Assembly (NCBI RefSeq): GCF_001741865.1
Contig: NZ_CP017148.1
Coordinates: 62,001-126,000 of the forward strand
DNA: 64,000 nucleotides
Origin: Bosea vaviloviae
GTDB lineage: Bacteria; Pseudomonadota; Alphaproteobacteria; Rhizobiales; Beijerinckiaceae
Reading direction: 5' to 3'
Every line of letters begins with the position of its first letter. Position 1 is the stretch's first letter. A program made the translations under genes and the position numbers. Of this stretch, positions 8,088-16,792 are shown piece after piece. Below the pieces are notes generated by a model. The model was given only the letters and a program-made list of their open reading frames with translations, was not told the DNA's origin and ran no database searches.

Positions 8088-11000
8088 ATGACGGACCAGA
8101 TCACGAAAATTCTCGTCGCAAACCGATCTGAGATCGCCATCCGTGTCTTCAGAGCGGCGACTGAACTTAATATCGCAACGGTGGCCGTCTGGGCGGAAGA
8201 AGACAAATACTCGCTGCATCGCTTCAAGGCAGATGAGTCCTATCAAATCGGTCGCGGGCCCCATCTCGCCCGCGATTTGGGGCCGATCGAGAGCTATCTT
8301 TCGATCTCCGAGATCATCCGCGTTGCCAAGCTCTCTGGGGCGGATGCTATCCACCCGGGATACGGTCTGCTATCCGAAAGCCCGGAGTTCGCGGAAGCCT
8401 GTGCCGAAAACGACCTTGCCTTCATTGGCCCTAGCCCCGAAACAATGAGGCGCCTCGGCAATAAGGTCGCGGCGAGGAATCTGGCCATCGAAATTGGGGT
8501 GCCGGTCATTCCGGCAACCGATCCCCTCCCCGACGATCCAGATGCTATCAAGAAGCTTGCGGCTGAGGTTGGCTATCCCGTGATGCTGAAGGCGTCTTGG
8601 GGTGGTGGCGGCCGAGGCATGCGGGCAATCCGTAGCGAGAGCGACCTCCTCGCGGAGGTCGCGGAAGGCAAGCGGGAAGCTAAGGCAGCGTTTGGCAAGG
8701 ATGAAGTCTACCTCGAAAAGCTGATCGAACGCGCCAGGCACGTCGAAGTGCAAATTCTTGGCGACCGGCTCGGCAATGCGGTTCACCTCTTCGAGCGCGA
8801 TTGCTCGATCCAGCGTCGCAATCAGAAGGTTATTGAGCGGGCACCTGCCCCTTACCTCAGCGAGGACAGGCGTAACGAGCTCTGTGGCTACGCACTGAAG
8901 ATCGCAAGAGAGACCGCCTATGTCGCGGCCGGAACGGTTGAGTTCCTCGAGGACACCGATACCGAGAAGTTCTATTTTATTGAGGTCAATCCTCGCATTC
9001 AGGTCGAGCACACCGTGACCGAGCAGGTCACCGGCATCGACATCGTTAAAGCTCAGATCAAAATTCTTTGCGGCGAGACGATCGGCGACGCCGCGTCAGG
9101 CGTCCCCAGCCAGGAGAATATCCGGCTCAACGGCCACGCGCTGCAGTGCCGCGTGACGACCGAAGACCCGGAACAGAGCTTCATCCCCGACTACGGGCGC
9201 ATCACCGCCTATCGAGGAGCGACGGGCTTTGGGATCCGGCTGGACGGCGGAACCGCGTACTCAGGAGCGATCATTACCCGCTTCTATGATCCGCTTCTGG
9301 AAAAGGTGACCGCCTGGGCGCCCACACCGTCCGAGTGCATCGCGCGCATGAATCGCGCACTTCGGGAGTTCCGTATCCGTGGCGTCGCTACGAACCTCAC
9401 GTTTTTGGAATCTTTGGTTGGCCATCCGGCCTTCGCAGACTGCTCCTATACAACCAGATTCATCGATACCACTCCCGAGCTATTCGCCCAGGTGAAGCGG
9501 CAGGACCGCGCTACGAAGCTCCTTAGCTACATCGCGGACGTTACCGTGAATGGGCATCCGGAAACCCGCGGAAGACCGGCCCCACATCCAGAAGCCGCGG
9601 CACCGGTCGTACCCTTCTCTCCCAAGGAAATCCCCTCCGGAACGAAACAGTTGTTCGATCAGCTGGGGCCTGAGGGTTTCACCGCCTGGATGCGAGCCCA
9701 ACGGCAGGTACTGATCACCGACACCACGATGCGGGACGGGCATCAGTCGCTGCTGGCAACCCGTGTGCGAAGCCGAGACATCGTGTCGATCGCTGACGCC
9801 TATGCGCGCGAACTGCCTCAACTCCTTTCGCTCGAATGCTGGGGCGGGGCGACTTTCGATGTCTCGATGCGTTTTCTCTGTGAAGATCCGTGGGAGCGAC
9901 TGTCGCAGCTACGAGAAAAAGCCCCCAACATCCTGCTCCAGATGCTGCTCCGCGGGGCAAATGGCGTCGGCTATACGAACTATCCCGACAACGTCGTCAC
10001 AAATTTTGTCCGTCAGGCTGCAGTTGCCGGTATCGACCTCTTCCGGGTGTTTGATTGCCTCAACTGGGTCGAGAACATGCGTGTCTCGATTGACGCGATC
10101 CGCAACGAAGGAAAGCTCTGCGAAGCAACCGTCTGCTACACGGGCGATATCCTGGACCCGGATCGCGCGAAATACGATCTGAACTATTACGTTTCGCTGG
10201 TCAGAGAGCTGGAGGCGGCAGGGGCCAATATCATCTGCGTGAAGGACATGGCTGGCCTTCTGAAGCCCCGCTCGGCCTCGGTTTTGTTCAAGGCTCTGAG
10301 GGACACAACAGACCTGCCGATCCACTTCCATACCCACGACACCTCCGGAATTTCCGGTGCCAGCATTCTGGCGGCCGTGGAGGCAGGTGTGGATGCCGTC
10401 GATGCCGCGATGGACGCCTTTTCCGGCAACACGTCACAGCCTTGCCTTGGCTCGATCGTGGAAGCGCTGAAGGGGACAGAGCGGGACACGGGCCTGGACC
10501 CGGTTTGGATCAAGAAGATCTCGTTCTACTGGGAGGCAGTTCGCAATCAGTACGCGGCATTCGAGAGCGATCTGAAGGGCCCGGCCTCCGAGGTCTATCT
10601 TCATGAGATGCCGGGCGGCCAGTTTACGAACCTGAAGGAGCAGGCTCGGAGCCTTGGCTTGGAGACCCGGTGGCACGAGGTCGCTCAGACCTACCACGAC
10701 GTGAACCGCATGTTCGGCGACATCGTGAAGGTTACGCCGTCATCTAAGGTCGTGGGTGACATGGCGCTGATGATGATGTCGCAGCACCTGACCATCGCAG
10801 ACGTGGAGGCACCTGATCGAGAGATTGCCTTCCCTGAATCTGTCGTGGCCATGTTGCGAGGCGACCTTGGCCAGCCGCCAGGTGGCTGGCCCAAGGCCAT
10901 CCAAAGCAAAGCACTGAAGTCAGAGCCCGCCATCACGGTTCGACCAGGCTCGCTGATCGAACTCGCCGACTTGCCTCAGCTTCGGGCCGATCTTGAGAGG

Positions 11001-11552
11001 CGGCTTGGACGCGCAGTGAGCGACCAGGAGTTTGCCTCCTGGACGATGTACCCGAAGGTCTTTTTGGATTTCGTTGCCGCCCGAGGCAACTACGGTCCGG
11101 TCAGTGCGCTTCCGACCCTGTCCTACTTTTACGGGATGAAGGCCGGCGACGAGGTCCTCGTCGATATCGAGAAGGGAAAAACCCTCGTCATTCGCTGCCT
11201 CGCAATTGGAGAGCTCGACGACAAGGGCATGGTCACCGTGTTCTTCGAGCTCAACGGGCAGCCAAGGCACGTCAAGGTGCCTGACAGAGCCCATGGAATG
11301 GCGAATGTAAAGCTGCGCCGCAAAGTCGATCAGGCTGACGCTGCCCAAGTGGGAGCGCCGATGCCCGGTGTCATCTCGCAGCTAGCGGTCTTGGTCGGCC
11401 AAGTGGTCAGGAACGGGGATCTTCTGGTCTCCATCGAAGCCATGAAGATGGAGACGGCCATCCGAGCGGAGCGAGACGGCACCGTTTCGGAGGTGGTGGT
11501 GAAGGTCGGCGATCAGGTCGATGCCAAGGACCTTCTGGTCTGCTTGGGATGA
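8088..11552 (+). CDS. pyc: Pyruvate carboxylase
   Basis: 1154 residues, the normal length of a single-chain pyruvate carboxylase; forms oxaloacetate from pyruvate, bicarbonate and ATP. Biotin carboxylase domain at about 1-460 (KILVANRSEIAIRVFRA; ATP-grasp KASWGGGGRGMRA; EVNPRIQVEHTVTE). Carboxyltransferase domain at about 545-815 (ITDTTMRDGHQS; metal-binding HFHTHDTSG). A PYC/OADA domain extends to about 1040, and the C-terminal biotinyl domain has the biotin lysine K1120 in EAMKMET. All key residues are present. Next to a cluster whose DpaL product is pyruvate, it could turn that carbon into the TCA cycle (inference). It may be an accessory copy, since the host chromosome normally carries one. 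Confidence 0.96.
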   Translation: MTDQITKILVANRSEIAIRVFRAATELNIATVAVWAEEDKYSLHRFKADESYQIGRGPHLARDLGPIESYLSISEIIRVAKLSGADAIHPGYGLLSESPEFAEACAENDLAFIGPSPETMRRLGNKVAARNLAIEIGVPVIPATDPLPDDPDAIKKLAAEVGYPVMLKASWGGGGRGMRAIRSESDLLAEVAEGKREAKAAFGKDEVYLEKLIERARHVEVQILGDRLGNAVHLFERDCSIQRRNQKVIERAPAPYLSEDRRNELCGYALKIARETAYVAAGTVEFLEDTDTEKFYFIEVNPRIQVEHTVTEQVTGIDIVKAQIKILCGETIGDAASGVPSQENIRLNGHALQCRVTTEDPEQSFIPDYGRITAYRGATGFGIRLDGGTAYSGAIITRFYDPLLEKVTAWAPTPSECIARMNRALREFRIRGVATNLTFLESLVGHPAFADCSYTTRFIDTTPELFAQVKRQDRATKLLSYIADVTVNGHPETRGRPAPHPEAAAPVVPFSPKEIPSGTKQLFDQLGPEGFTAWMRAQRQVLITDTTMRDGHQSLLATRVRSRDIVSIADAYARELPQLLSLECWGGATFDVSMRFLCEDPWERLSQLREKAPNILLQMLLRGANGVGYTNYPDNVVTNFVRQAAVAGIDLFRVFDCLNWVENMRVSIDAIRNEGKLCEATVCYTGDILDPDRAKYDLNYYVSLVRELEAAGANIICVKDMAGLLKPRSASVLFKALRDTTDLPIHFHTHDTSGISGASILAAVEAGVDAVDAAMDAFSGNTSQPCLGSIVEALKGTERDTGLDPVWIKKISFYWEAVRNQYAAFESDLKGPASEVYLHEMPGGQFTNLKEQARSLGLETRWHEVAQTYHDVNRMFGDIVKVTPSSKVVGDMALMMMSQHLTIADVEAPDREIAFPESVVAMLRGDLGQPPGGWPKAIQSKALKSEPAITVRPGSLIELADLPQLRADLERRLGRAVSDQEFASWTMYPKVFLDFVAARGNYGPVSALPTLSYFYGMKAGDEVLVDIEKGKTLVIRCLAIGELDDKGMVTVFFELNGQPRHVKVPDRAHGMANVKLRRKVDQADAAQVGAPMPGVISQLAVLVGQVVRNGDLLVSIEAMKMETAIRAERDGTVSEVVVKVGDQVDAKDLLVCLG

Positions 11553-11564
11553 ACTACGACGCTA

Positions 11565-11592
11565 CAACTGCCGCCCGACCGTGCGGCAGTTG
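11565..11592 (+). terminator. Hairpin terminator after pyc
   Basis: CAACTGCCGC (11565-11574) pairs perfectly with GCGGCAGTTG (11583-11592) around an 8-base loop, 13 bp after the pyc stop. The T-tract after it is weak (GTGTTTG), so termination may be partial. Confidence 0.65.
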
Positions 11593-11654
11593 GTGTTTGC
11601 CTGCACTAGACCAGTTGGGAAAAATGAAAATCAGCGACGACCCGTGTGAGTTGC

Positions 11655-11813
11655 TCACCCAACTGAACGGCGATGATTGCCGTCCGTAGCGCAGGCGAAC
11701 GCCAGTTCTTCGGCAACAGCTCGAACGTCGGCCGACTGGAGCTCGGAGACATCAACGGCTCGGCCCAGGCGCTCACTGGCTTTCTCGAGAACCAGGCGGA
11801 TCACAGCATGGGC
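11655..11813 (-). pseudogene. dpaL: Internal fragment of a third diaminopropionate ammonia-lyase gene
   Basis: Reading the minus strand from 11813 gives 52 codons beginning AHAVIRLVLEKASERLGR, continuing through VDVSELQSADVRAVAEE and ending with ACATDGNHRRSVG before a TGA. This aligns directly with the intact DpaL at 59650 (AYAVIRLIVEEASKQLGR, FNSPDVRNVAAQF, ACATDGNHGRSVA). The fragment corresponds to residues about 83-135 of that protein. Its upstream edge coincides exactly with the left inverted repeat of the IS66 element (11814); no N-terminal half is found on the other side of the element. The downstream edge is lost near the pyc terminator. Confidence 0.85.
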
Positions 11814-11835
11814 GTAAGCATCCGGCGTGGGCCAC
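11814..11835 (+). repeat. IS66 left inverted repeat
   Basis: 22-bp terminal repeat starting GTAAGCATCCGG, matching the complement of 14577-14598 with two mismatches. Confidence 0.88.
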
Positions 11836-11842
11836 GGCGGGC

Positions 11843-12112
11843 CTATTTTGTCGTGCTGCGGTGGATTTCGATGAGGTTGCAGAGGCTTTCGATGCCGAAC
11901 TGGGAGAAGGCCATGGTTCCGTCCGTGTGCTCCGGATCGTAGACCCAGATCAACCCGTCTTCGGGCTCCATGTCGATGGCGATATCGGCGAGCCAGTCCA
12001 CGTCCTCACCGAGATCCTTTGCGACGAGCGCCAAGGTCCGGACGGAGTGAACCTTGTTGACCTGCATCGTCAGGCCGCGATTGCGATGATCGATTTCGCG
12101 CGCCAGTTCCAA
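11843..12112 (-). CDS. Small IS66 passenger protein, function unknown
   Basis: 89 residues, acidic, starting MELAREIDHRNRG and containing EPEDGLIWVYDPEHTDGTMAFSQFG. It begins inside the last 43 bases of tnpC and ends just before the left inverted repeat, so it is part of the element and probably translationally coupled to tnpC. No domain is recognised. Its codon use resembles tnpC, which supports it being a real gene. Small extra genes of unknown role at this place are known in some IS66 relatives. Confidence 0.6.
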   Translation of the reverse strand: MELAREIDHRNRGLTMQVNKVHSVRTLALVAKDLGEDVDWLADIAIDMEPEDGLIWVYDPEHTDGTMAFSQFGIESLCNLIEIHRSTTK

Positions 12113-13719
12113 GGCAGCAGTTCGTCAAGCCGATGGACCGGATACTCGGCTACGCGAGCCAGCACGTCAGCGAGCCAGGCCTGCGGGTCTATGTCGTTGA
12201 GCTTTGCGGTCTGGATCAGCGTCGCCATGGTGGCGGCACGCTTGGCGCCGCGGTCGGAGCCCGCAAACAGCCACGCTTTTCGACCAAGGGCAAAACCTCT
12301 GAGCGCTCGCTCGGCGGCATTGTTCGACAGGCAGGCCCGCCCGTCGTCGAGGAACGAGGCAAAGCTGTCCCAGCGCCTGAGCATGTAGTCGATCGGCTTG
12401 GCGACGGTCGCCGAGCGCGAGAGCTTGACGCGCTGCTCGCCGAGCCAGACGCGCAGGTCGTCGACGAGCGGGCGACTGCGCTCCTGCCGGACCTGGCGGC
12501 GCTCGTCGGCGCTCAGACCGTTGATCTCGCGCTCGATGGCAAAGAGCGCGTCGATGCGTTTCACCGCTTCCAGAGCGATCGGCGACACGGGCGCGGTGCC
12601 GGGCCCGCGCCGTGCGCTCGCGGCAATGTCGGCGAGCTCGAAGAAGCCGCGACGAGCATGGGACCAGCAAAGCGCCGATCTGACCGGCCCGCCCGGACGC
12701 GCGGGATCATACAGCCCGTTGTATCCGCCATAGGCGTCGGCCTGCAGGACGCCGCGCCAAGCCGCAAGGTGCGCGTCCGGATGCTCTTGCCGCCGGTCGC
12801 GCGAGGCGAAGTAAAGCGCCGCCGGCGGATCGGCACCGTCGAAGGGCCTGTCGTCGCGCACATAGGTCCAGATCCGGCCGGTGTCGGTCTTGCCCTTGGC
12901 CAGGATCGGCACCGTCGTATCGTCGGCGTGCAGCCTCTCAGCCGCCATGACGTGCCGGGCGATCAACTCATGCAACGGCGCAAGCGCCACAGTCGCCGCG
13001 CCGACCTGGTCGGCGAGCGTCGAGACCGAGAGGTCGATGCCCTCGCGGCCGTAGCGCTCGCTCTGGCGGTTGAGTGGCTGGTGCTGACCGAACTTCTCGA
13101 ACAGCACCATGGCCAGCAGGTTCGGCCCCACAAAGCCGCGCGGCGTCACATGGAAGGGCGCCGGCGGCTGCGTGATTGCCTCACACTCGCGGCAGGTGAA
13201 CTTCTCCCCCACCGTCTGGATCACCTTCCACTGGCGCGGGATCACCTCCAGGGTCTCGGTGACGTCCTCACCCAGCTTCGATAGCTTCATCGAGCCACAG
13301 CACGGGCATGACGTCGGCGCTGCGATCACGACCCGCTCGCGCGGCAGATGCTGCGGGAAGGGCTTGCGGACAGGGCGACCGCGGAGCCGTGCAGGCAGTG
13401 ACGCCTGGCGCGACATCGCCTCCGCCGCGAGTTCGTCCTCGGTTGCCTTCGCTTCGAGTTCTTCGAGCTGAAGCTCCATCTGGTCGATGAGGCGCCCGGT
13501 ACGCTCGGAGCGCTGACCATAGAGCTCGCGCTTGAGCGTCTCGATCATCAGCTTCAGATGCGCGATCGTCACCTCGGTCGATGACGCTGCAGCCTTCGCC
13601 GCAAGAGCCTCGGATTGCGCCTCGATCCTCGCCTGGCGCTCCGCCAGAATCATCGCATGCGCCGCCGCCAAATCGGTCGGCAGTGACGTTGGCAGGGGCG
13701 ATTCAGCGGGCGCGTTCAC
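12070..13719 (-). CDS. tnpC: IS66 transposase TnpC
   Basis: 549 residues, full length. An N-terminal coiled-coil region lies at about 20-95 (leucine-zipper-like EIEQ-rich segment around LMIETLKRELYG), followed by a zinc-finger region (CPCCGSMK, and FTCRECEA near residue 175). The DDE catalytic domain shows D in ERLHADDTT, D in QADAYGGYN and E in NNAAERALRG, then the C-terminal IS66 domain LNDIDPQAWLADVL. No frameshift is visible, so the enzyme may be functional. Confidence 0.93.
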   Translation of the reverse strand: MNAPAESPLPTSLPTDLAAAHAMILAERQARIEAQSEALAAKAAASSTEVTIAHLKLMIETLKRELYGQRSERTGRLIDQMELQLEELEAKATEDELAAEAMSRQASLPARLRGRPVRKPFPQHLPRERVVIAAPTSCPCCGSMKLSKLGEDVTETLEVIPRQWKVIQTVGEKFTCRECEAITQPPAPFHVTPRGFVGPNLLAMVLFEKFGQHQPLNRQSERYGREGIDLSVSTLADQVGAATVALAPLHELIARHVMAAERLHADDTTVPILAKGKTDTGRIWTYVRDDRPFDGADPPAALYFASRDRRQEHPDAHLAAWRGVLQADAYGGYNGLYDPARPGGPVRSALCWSHARRGFFELADIAASARRGPGTAPVSPIALEAVKRIDALFAIEREINGLSADERRQVRQERSRPLVDDLRVWLGEQRVKLSRSATVAKPIDYMLRRWDSFASFLDDGRACLSNNAAERALRGFALGRKAWLFAGSDRGAKRAATMATLIQTAKLNDIDPQAWLADVLARVAEYPVHRLDELLPWNWRAKSIIAIAA

Positions 13720-13764
13720 AAGGACAGGGAATCACATCCGAGAGCAAAAACAAGGCGCAAAGCT

Positions 13765-14112
13765 CTATCCGATCGCAGTCGGACGCCAGGTCTCCACCGG
13801 ATTGCGCCAGTCGATGCCGGAGAGCAGGTAACCCATCTGCGCGGGCGTGATCGCGATGACGCCGTCGGCCGGCGACGGCCACAGAAAGCGGCCCTTCTCC
13901 AGTCGCCGCACGTAGAGGCTCGCCGCCTGCCCGTCGTGCCAGATCACCTTCAAAAGATCGCCGCGACGCCCGCGGAAGCATAAGATGTGGCCTCCCAGCG
14001 GATCACGCTTCAAGACCTCCTGCGCCACCAACGCCAGGGAGGCAAACCGCTTCCGCATGTCCGTGTGGCCGGTCGCGAGCCACATCTTCACGCCAACCGG
14101 AACCGGGATCAC
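13765..14112 (-). CDS. tnpB: IS66 accessory protein TnpB
   Basis: 115 residues, the standard size. It contains the family signatures TDMRKRFASLALVAQE, LCFRGRRGDLLKVIWHDGQAASLYVRRLEKGRF and ITPAQMGYLLSGIDWR. TnpB is required for IS66 transposition with TnpA and TnpC, but its biochemical role is unclear. Located 9 bp after tnpA and 45 bp before tnpC. Confidence 0.92.
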   Translation of the reverse strand: MIPVPVGVKMWLATGHTDMRKRFASLALVAQEVLKRDPLGGHILCFRGRRGDLLKVIWHDGQAASLYVRRLEKGRFLWPSPADGVIAITPAQMGYLLSGIDWRNPVETWRPTAIG

Positions 14113-14121
14113 CTGAGCGCC

Positions 14122-14553
14122 TCAAGGCCGCGCGCGAGGGTCAACACCGTATCGGCATCCAACCGCGCCCTCGACTATGATGCGCCGACCGCAGCGCAGC
14201 ACGATCTCGACCCGCCCCGGCGTCGGCGCGGCGACCGCCAAGGCCGGCGGCGCTCCCGCGCCCATCCTCCGGGCGTCTTCACGCCGGTCGGTCTCGGACG
14301 TCACCATCATCGGGACAAAGCCTGAAGGTGCAGCGCTGGGCTCGACGAACAGCGCCCGCCGCCAAGCCAGCAATTGCGAGCGCGCGATCCCATGCCGCCG
14401 CGCCGTCGCGGAGATCTGGCGCGGACCGGCCATGCTCTCCAGCACGATCCGCTCCTTCTCGCCCTCGCTCCAGCGGCGACGACGCCCAGTCTCCACCACG
14501 TCGAGGCCGCCCAAGACACTGTCAGTATGGCTGTCCATACTCACAGTGCTCAA
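14122..14553 (-). CDS. tnpA: IS66 accessory protein TnpA
   Basis: 143 residues with an N-terminal helix-turn-helix of the transposase orfA type: RRRRWSEGEKERIVLESM, then ISATARRHGIARSQLLAWRR. The C-terminal half carries VEIVLRCGRRIIVEG, typical of IS66 TnpA. It is the first gene of the element, starting 23 bp inside the right inverted repeat. Confidence 0.88.
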   Translation of the reverse strand: MSTVSMDSHTDSVLGGLDVVETGRRRRWSEGEKERIVLESMAGPRQISATARRHGIARSQLLAWRRALFVEPSAAPSGFVPMMVTSETDRREDARRMGAGAPPALAVAAPTPGRVEIVLRCGRRIIVEGAVGCRYGVDPRARP

Positions 14554-14576
14554 CGATTTGCGTCACTCAGCGCAAG

Positions 14577-14598
14577 GCGGCCCACGCCGGATGCGTAC
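14577..14598 (-). repeat. IS66 right inverted repeat
   Basis: 22-bp terminal repeat; its complement begins GTACGCATCCGG and matches 11814-11835 at 20 of 22 positions. Confidence 0.88.
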
Positions 14599-14750
14599 CT
14601 CCCGTCAACTGGGCACGTGTGGAACCGCCGTCGCACCAGCAGGAGAGTGTCTCGTTGAGCCCCTCTAAGCACATTTCTAGCGTGAGTATCGAAACTCGGA
14701 AGCTGGAGTTGGTCCGGCCATTAGAAGAGCGCGAACCTTTAAGAAGACGA

Positions 14751-14776
14751 GCCGCGATGCAACCCAGCATCGCGGC
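14751..14776 (-). terminator. Rho-independent terminator after aapJ
   Basis: GCCGCGATGC (14751-14760) and GCATCGCGGC (14767-14776) form a perfect 10-bp stem. Read on the minus strand, it lies 8 bp after the aapJ stop and is followed by the T-rich run TCGTCTTCTT. Confidence 0.75.
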
Positions 14777-14784
14777 CATCATTC

Positions 14785-15798
14785 TCAGCGGATCGGCGGA
14801 GCGTAGTGGAGGCCGCCCTTTTTCCACGACGCGTTCAGACCGCGATCGATCTTGAGGGGGCTGTCCTTGCCGATATTGCGTTCAAAGATCTCGTCGTACG
14901 CCCCGACCTTCTTGATGATATTGTAGGCCCACTGATTGGAGAGCCCCATCGACGCGCCAATTTTCCCTTCCTTTCCGAGCAGCCGCAGGATGTTGGGATC
15001 GTTTGTCGACGAGGCAACACTGTCCACGTTCTTGGAATTCAGACCGGCCTCTTCCGCGGCGTGCAGCACATATGAGGACCACTTCACGACGTTGTACCAG
15101 GGATCATCTCCTTGGCGGACGGACGCCGCGAGAGGCTCTTTCGACAGCGTCTCCTGGAGGACAGCGTGCTTTTCGGGATCGGGAAGCTTCGAACGGAAAG
15201 CGTAGAGAACCGACTTATCCGTGCTAAAGGCGTCGCATCGACCGGATACGTAGGCCTGCAGAGCCTCTTCCTGCGTGGAATACGCAACGATCTCGTTCTT
15301 CAGGCCGTTTGTCCTGAAAAAGTCCGTCAGGTTGAGCTCTGTCGTCGAACCCTGGTTCGTGCAGACGGTCGCCCCATTCAATTCCTTGGGGCTGTTGATG
15401 ACGCCGCTACGGACCATGATGCCCTGGCCATCATAATACGTGACGGTGGCAAAGAGACTGCCGTTTGTCGTCTCACGACCGAGCGTCCACGTGGTCGTCC
15501 CGAAAAGGACGTCCACCTCGCCCGATTGGAGCGCGGTGAAGCGAACCGCGGGCAAGAGAGGGACGATCATCACCTTCTCGGGATCGCCGAAGATCGCGGT
15601 AGCAATTGCTCGGCAGAAATCGATTTCGAGCCCCGTGTGGCGGCCATTGGCGTCAGCAATGCTGAATCCGGGCGTCCCCACCGTCGAGCTGCATTTGAGC
15701 TGCCCACGGGCCTTCACATTTTCAAGTGTCCCCGCCTGAAGATCGCCAGCAAAAACCAAGCAGGACACGGCTGCCAGACCCGCAAGTGCCTTGAACAT
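14785..15798 (-). CDS. aapJ: General L-amino-acid ABC transporter, periplasmic binding protein
   Basis: 337 residues of the AapJ/BztA family, with a cleavable signal peptide (first about 22 residues, ending DLQAGT). The ligand-binding fold shows VGTPGFSIADANGRHTGLEIDFCRAIA, FGTTTWTLGRE and CDAFSTDKSVLYAFR. It captures a broad range of L-amino acids for the AapQMP membrane complex. In rhizobia the order is aapJ-aapQ-aapM-aapP; here aapJ lies about 1 kb downstream of aapP and must use its own promoter in the AT-richer stretch 15799-16280. Codon use is less GC-biased than in aapQMP, so the two parts may have different histories. Confidence 0.92.
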   Translation of the reverse strand: MFKALAGLAAVSCLVFAGDLQAGTLENVKARGQLKCSSTVGTPGFSIADANGRHTGLEIDFCRAIATAIFGDPEKVMIVPLLPAVRFTALQSGEVDVLFGTTTWTLGRETTNGSLFATVTYYDGQGIMVRSGVINSPKELNGATVCTNQGSTTELNLTDFFRTNGLKNEIVAYSTQEEALQAYVSGRCDAFSTDKSVLYAFRSKLPDPEKHAVLQETLSKEPLAASVRQGDDPWYNVVKWSSYVLHAAEEAGLNSKNVDSVASSTNDPNILRLLGKEGKIGASMGLSNQWAYNIIKKVGAYDEIFERNIGKDSPLKIDRGLNASWKKGGLHYAPPIR

Positions 15799-16792
15799 TC
15801 ATTTCCCCAGTCTGTTTAGTGATTGTTTTAGCATCGCCAAAAGTTGCCTCCCGAAGGCGACGTCGCGAATTCCAACGTCCGGCTCGGCAAGTGACCAGAA
15901 ACGCAACCAGCCACGCGAGCAAATTGCGTAAGTGTTCTTCTAGACCAAGGGTGCAACCCAGGATCTTTGATCTTTGTTGCTTTAAAGATAGGACGCGCAG
16001 CCCGAGCGTTGCGCTCTTTTTCAGGCCAAGCAGCGCATCAAATTATCTCAGAACGCCGCCACGATGAATTTTGGTTCCACGACCAATCATTCCTACCCGG
16101 TCCACATCGCGAATGCGGCAGAGAGACGCTTACACCTTAACGGCAAGGAGGGGGAAACGCGCGTTCACGCCGAACACGGGGCAACGCCCGACGATCCTCC
16201 CCCGCCGGTCAAAGCGTTGCTCGGTGGCAACGCGGCGTGGTTACTATCCAACCAGGCGCCCTTCGCTGTCCCGTTGCTATGGCCATTTTCAGCGCCGCTT
16301 GCTTTTCGGATCTACGGCAATACGGATGCCGTCACCAAGCAGGTTCCCCGCCAGCACCATGGCGGCCAACGCTATACCCGGCGCAAACACGGACCATGGT
16401 GCAATCGGGAGATATATCCTCGAGGCGGAGATCATAGCCCGCAATTGTACTTGCGAGGCTCAAAATTCGCCGTCGGATGAATCAGATTATGAGATCGAGT
16501 ACGATTTTTGCGCTTGAATTTGGGGTTCGATTCGAAACAATTCCTCAACGAACGCTGACGGAGAGAGCGAATTTTACATTTCAATATTATATAATAGTTA
16601 CGCCCCGGGTTCTCAGGGTCGCTTTATTAAATCCTAGCGGCACAGTATTCCTTTCCGCCGAGCAGCTTATGGGGGCGGTCCTATGATGGTCGTAAGTCGA
16701 CCCCGCGACTAAAGATCGGGATCAACCATCGAGGGGCACTCCCGCTTCGCCACTATATCCCAGTGTTCCGGGAATAATCCGTGCCCTCGCCC
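15799..16792. other. Long spacer between aapP and aapJ
   Basis: About 1 kb without an intact gene. It holds the DppC-type relic at 16289-16459 and must contain the aapJ promoter. The part 16480-16700 is AT-rich with no recognisable gene. Open plus-strand frames between 16064 and 16517 run antisense to the relic and are not supported as genes. Confidence 0.6.
16289..16459 (-). pseudogene. C-terminal relic of a DppC/OppC-type ABC permease
   Basis: Minus-strand translation gives SRIYLPIAPWSVFAPGIA, then LAAMVLAGNLLGDGIRIAVD and PKSKRR before a TGA at 16289-16291. This is the characteristic C-terminal end of dipeptide/oligopeptide permeases (APW..FPG, NLLGDGLRDALDP). Only about 55 residues remain, with a stop codon directly upstream at 16460. 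It shows that a peptide-type importer once stood between aapP and aapJ. Confidence 0.75.

Larger units (their letters stand above)
11814..14598 (-). mobile_element. IS66-family insertion sequence with tnpA, tnpB, tnpC and a passenger gene
   Basis: About 2785 bp. The terminal inverted repeats match at 20 of 22 positions: 11814-11835 begins GTAAGCATCCGGCG, and the complement of 14577-14598 begins GTACGCATCCGGCG. Inside lie tnpA, tnpB and tnpC in the usual order plus one small gene, all on the minus strand. IS66 elements normally create an 8-bp target duplication, but the flanks differ (GCATGGGC left, CTCCCGTC right). The element therefore probably took part in a deletion or recombination after insertion. 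Confidence 0.9.

Noticed and set aside
12133..13284. Plus-strand open frame of 383 codons
   Set aside because: Antisense to the well-supported IS66 tnpC gene.
16071..16517. Two overlapping plus-strand frames in the aapP-aapJ spacer
   Set aside because: Antisense to the recognisable DppC-type relic, no ribosome-binding site, no protein-like composition.
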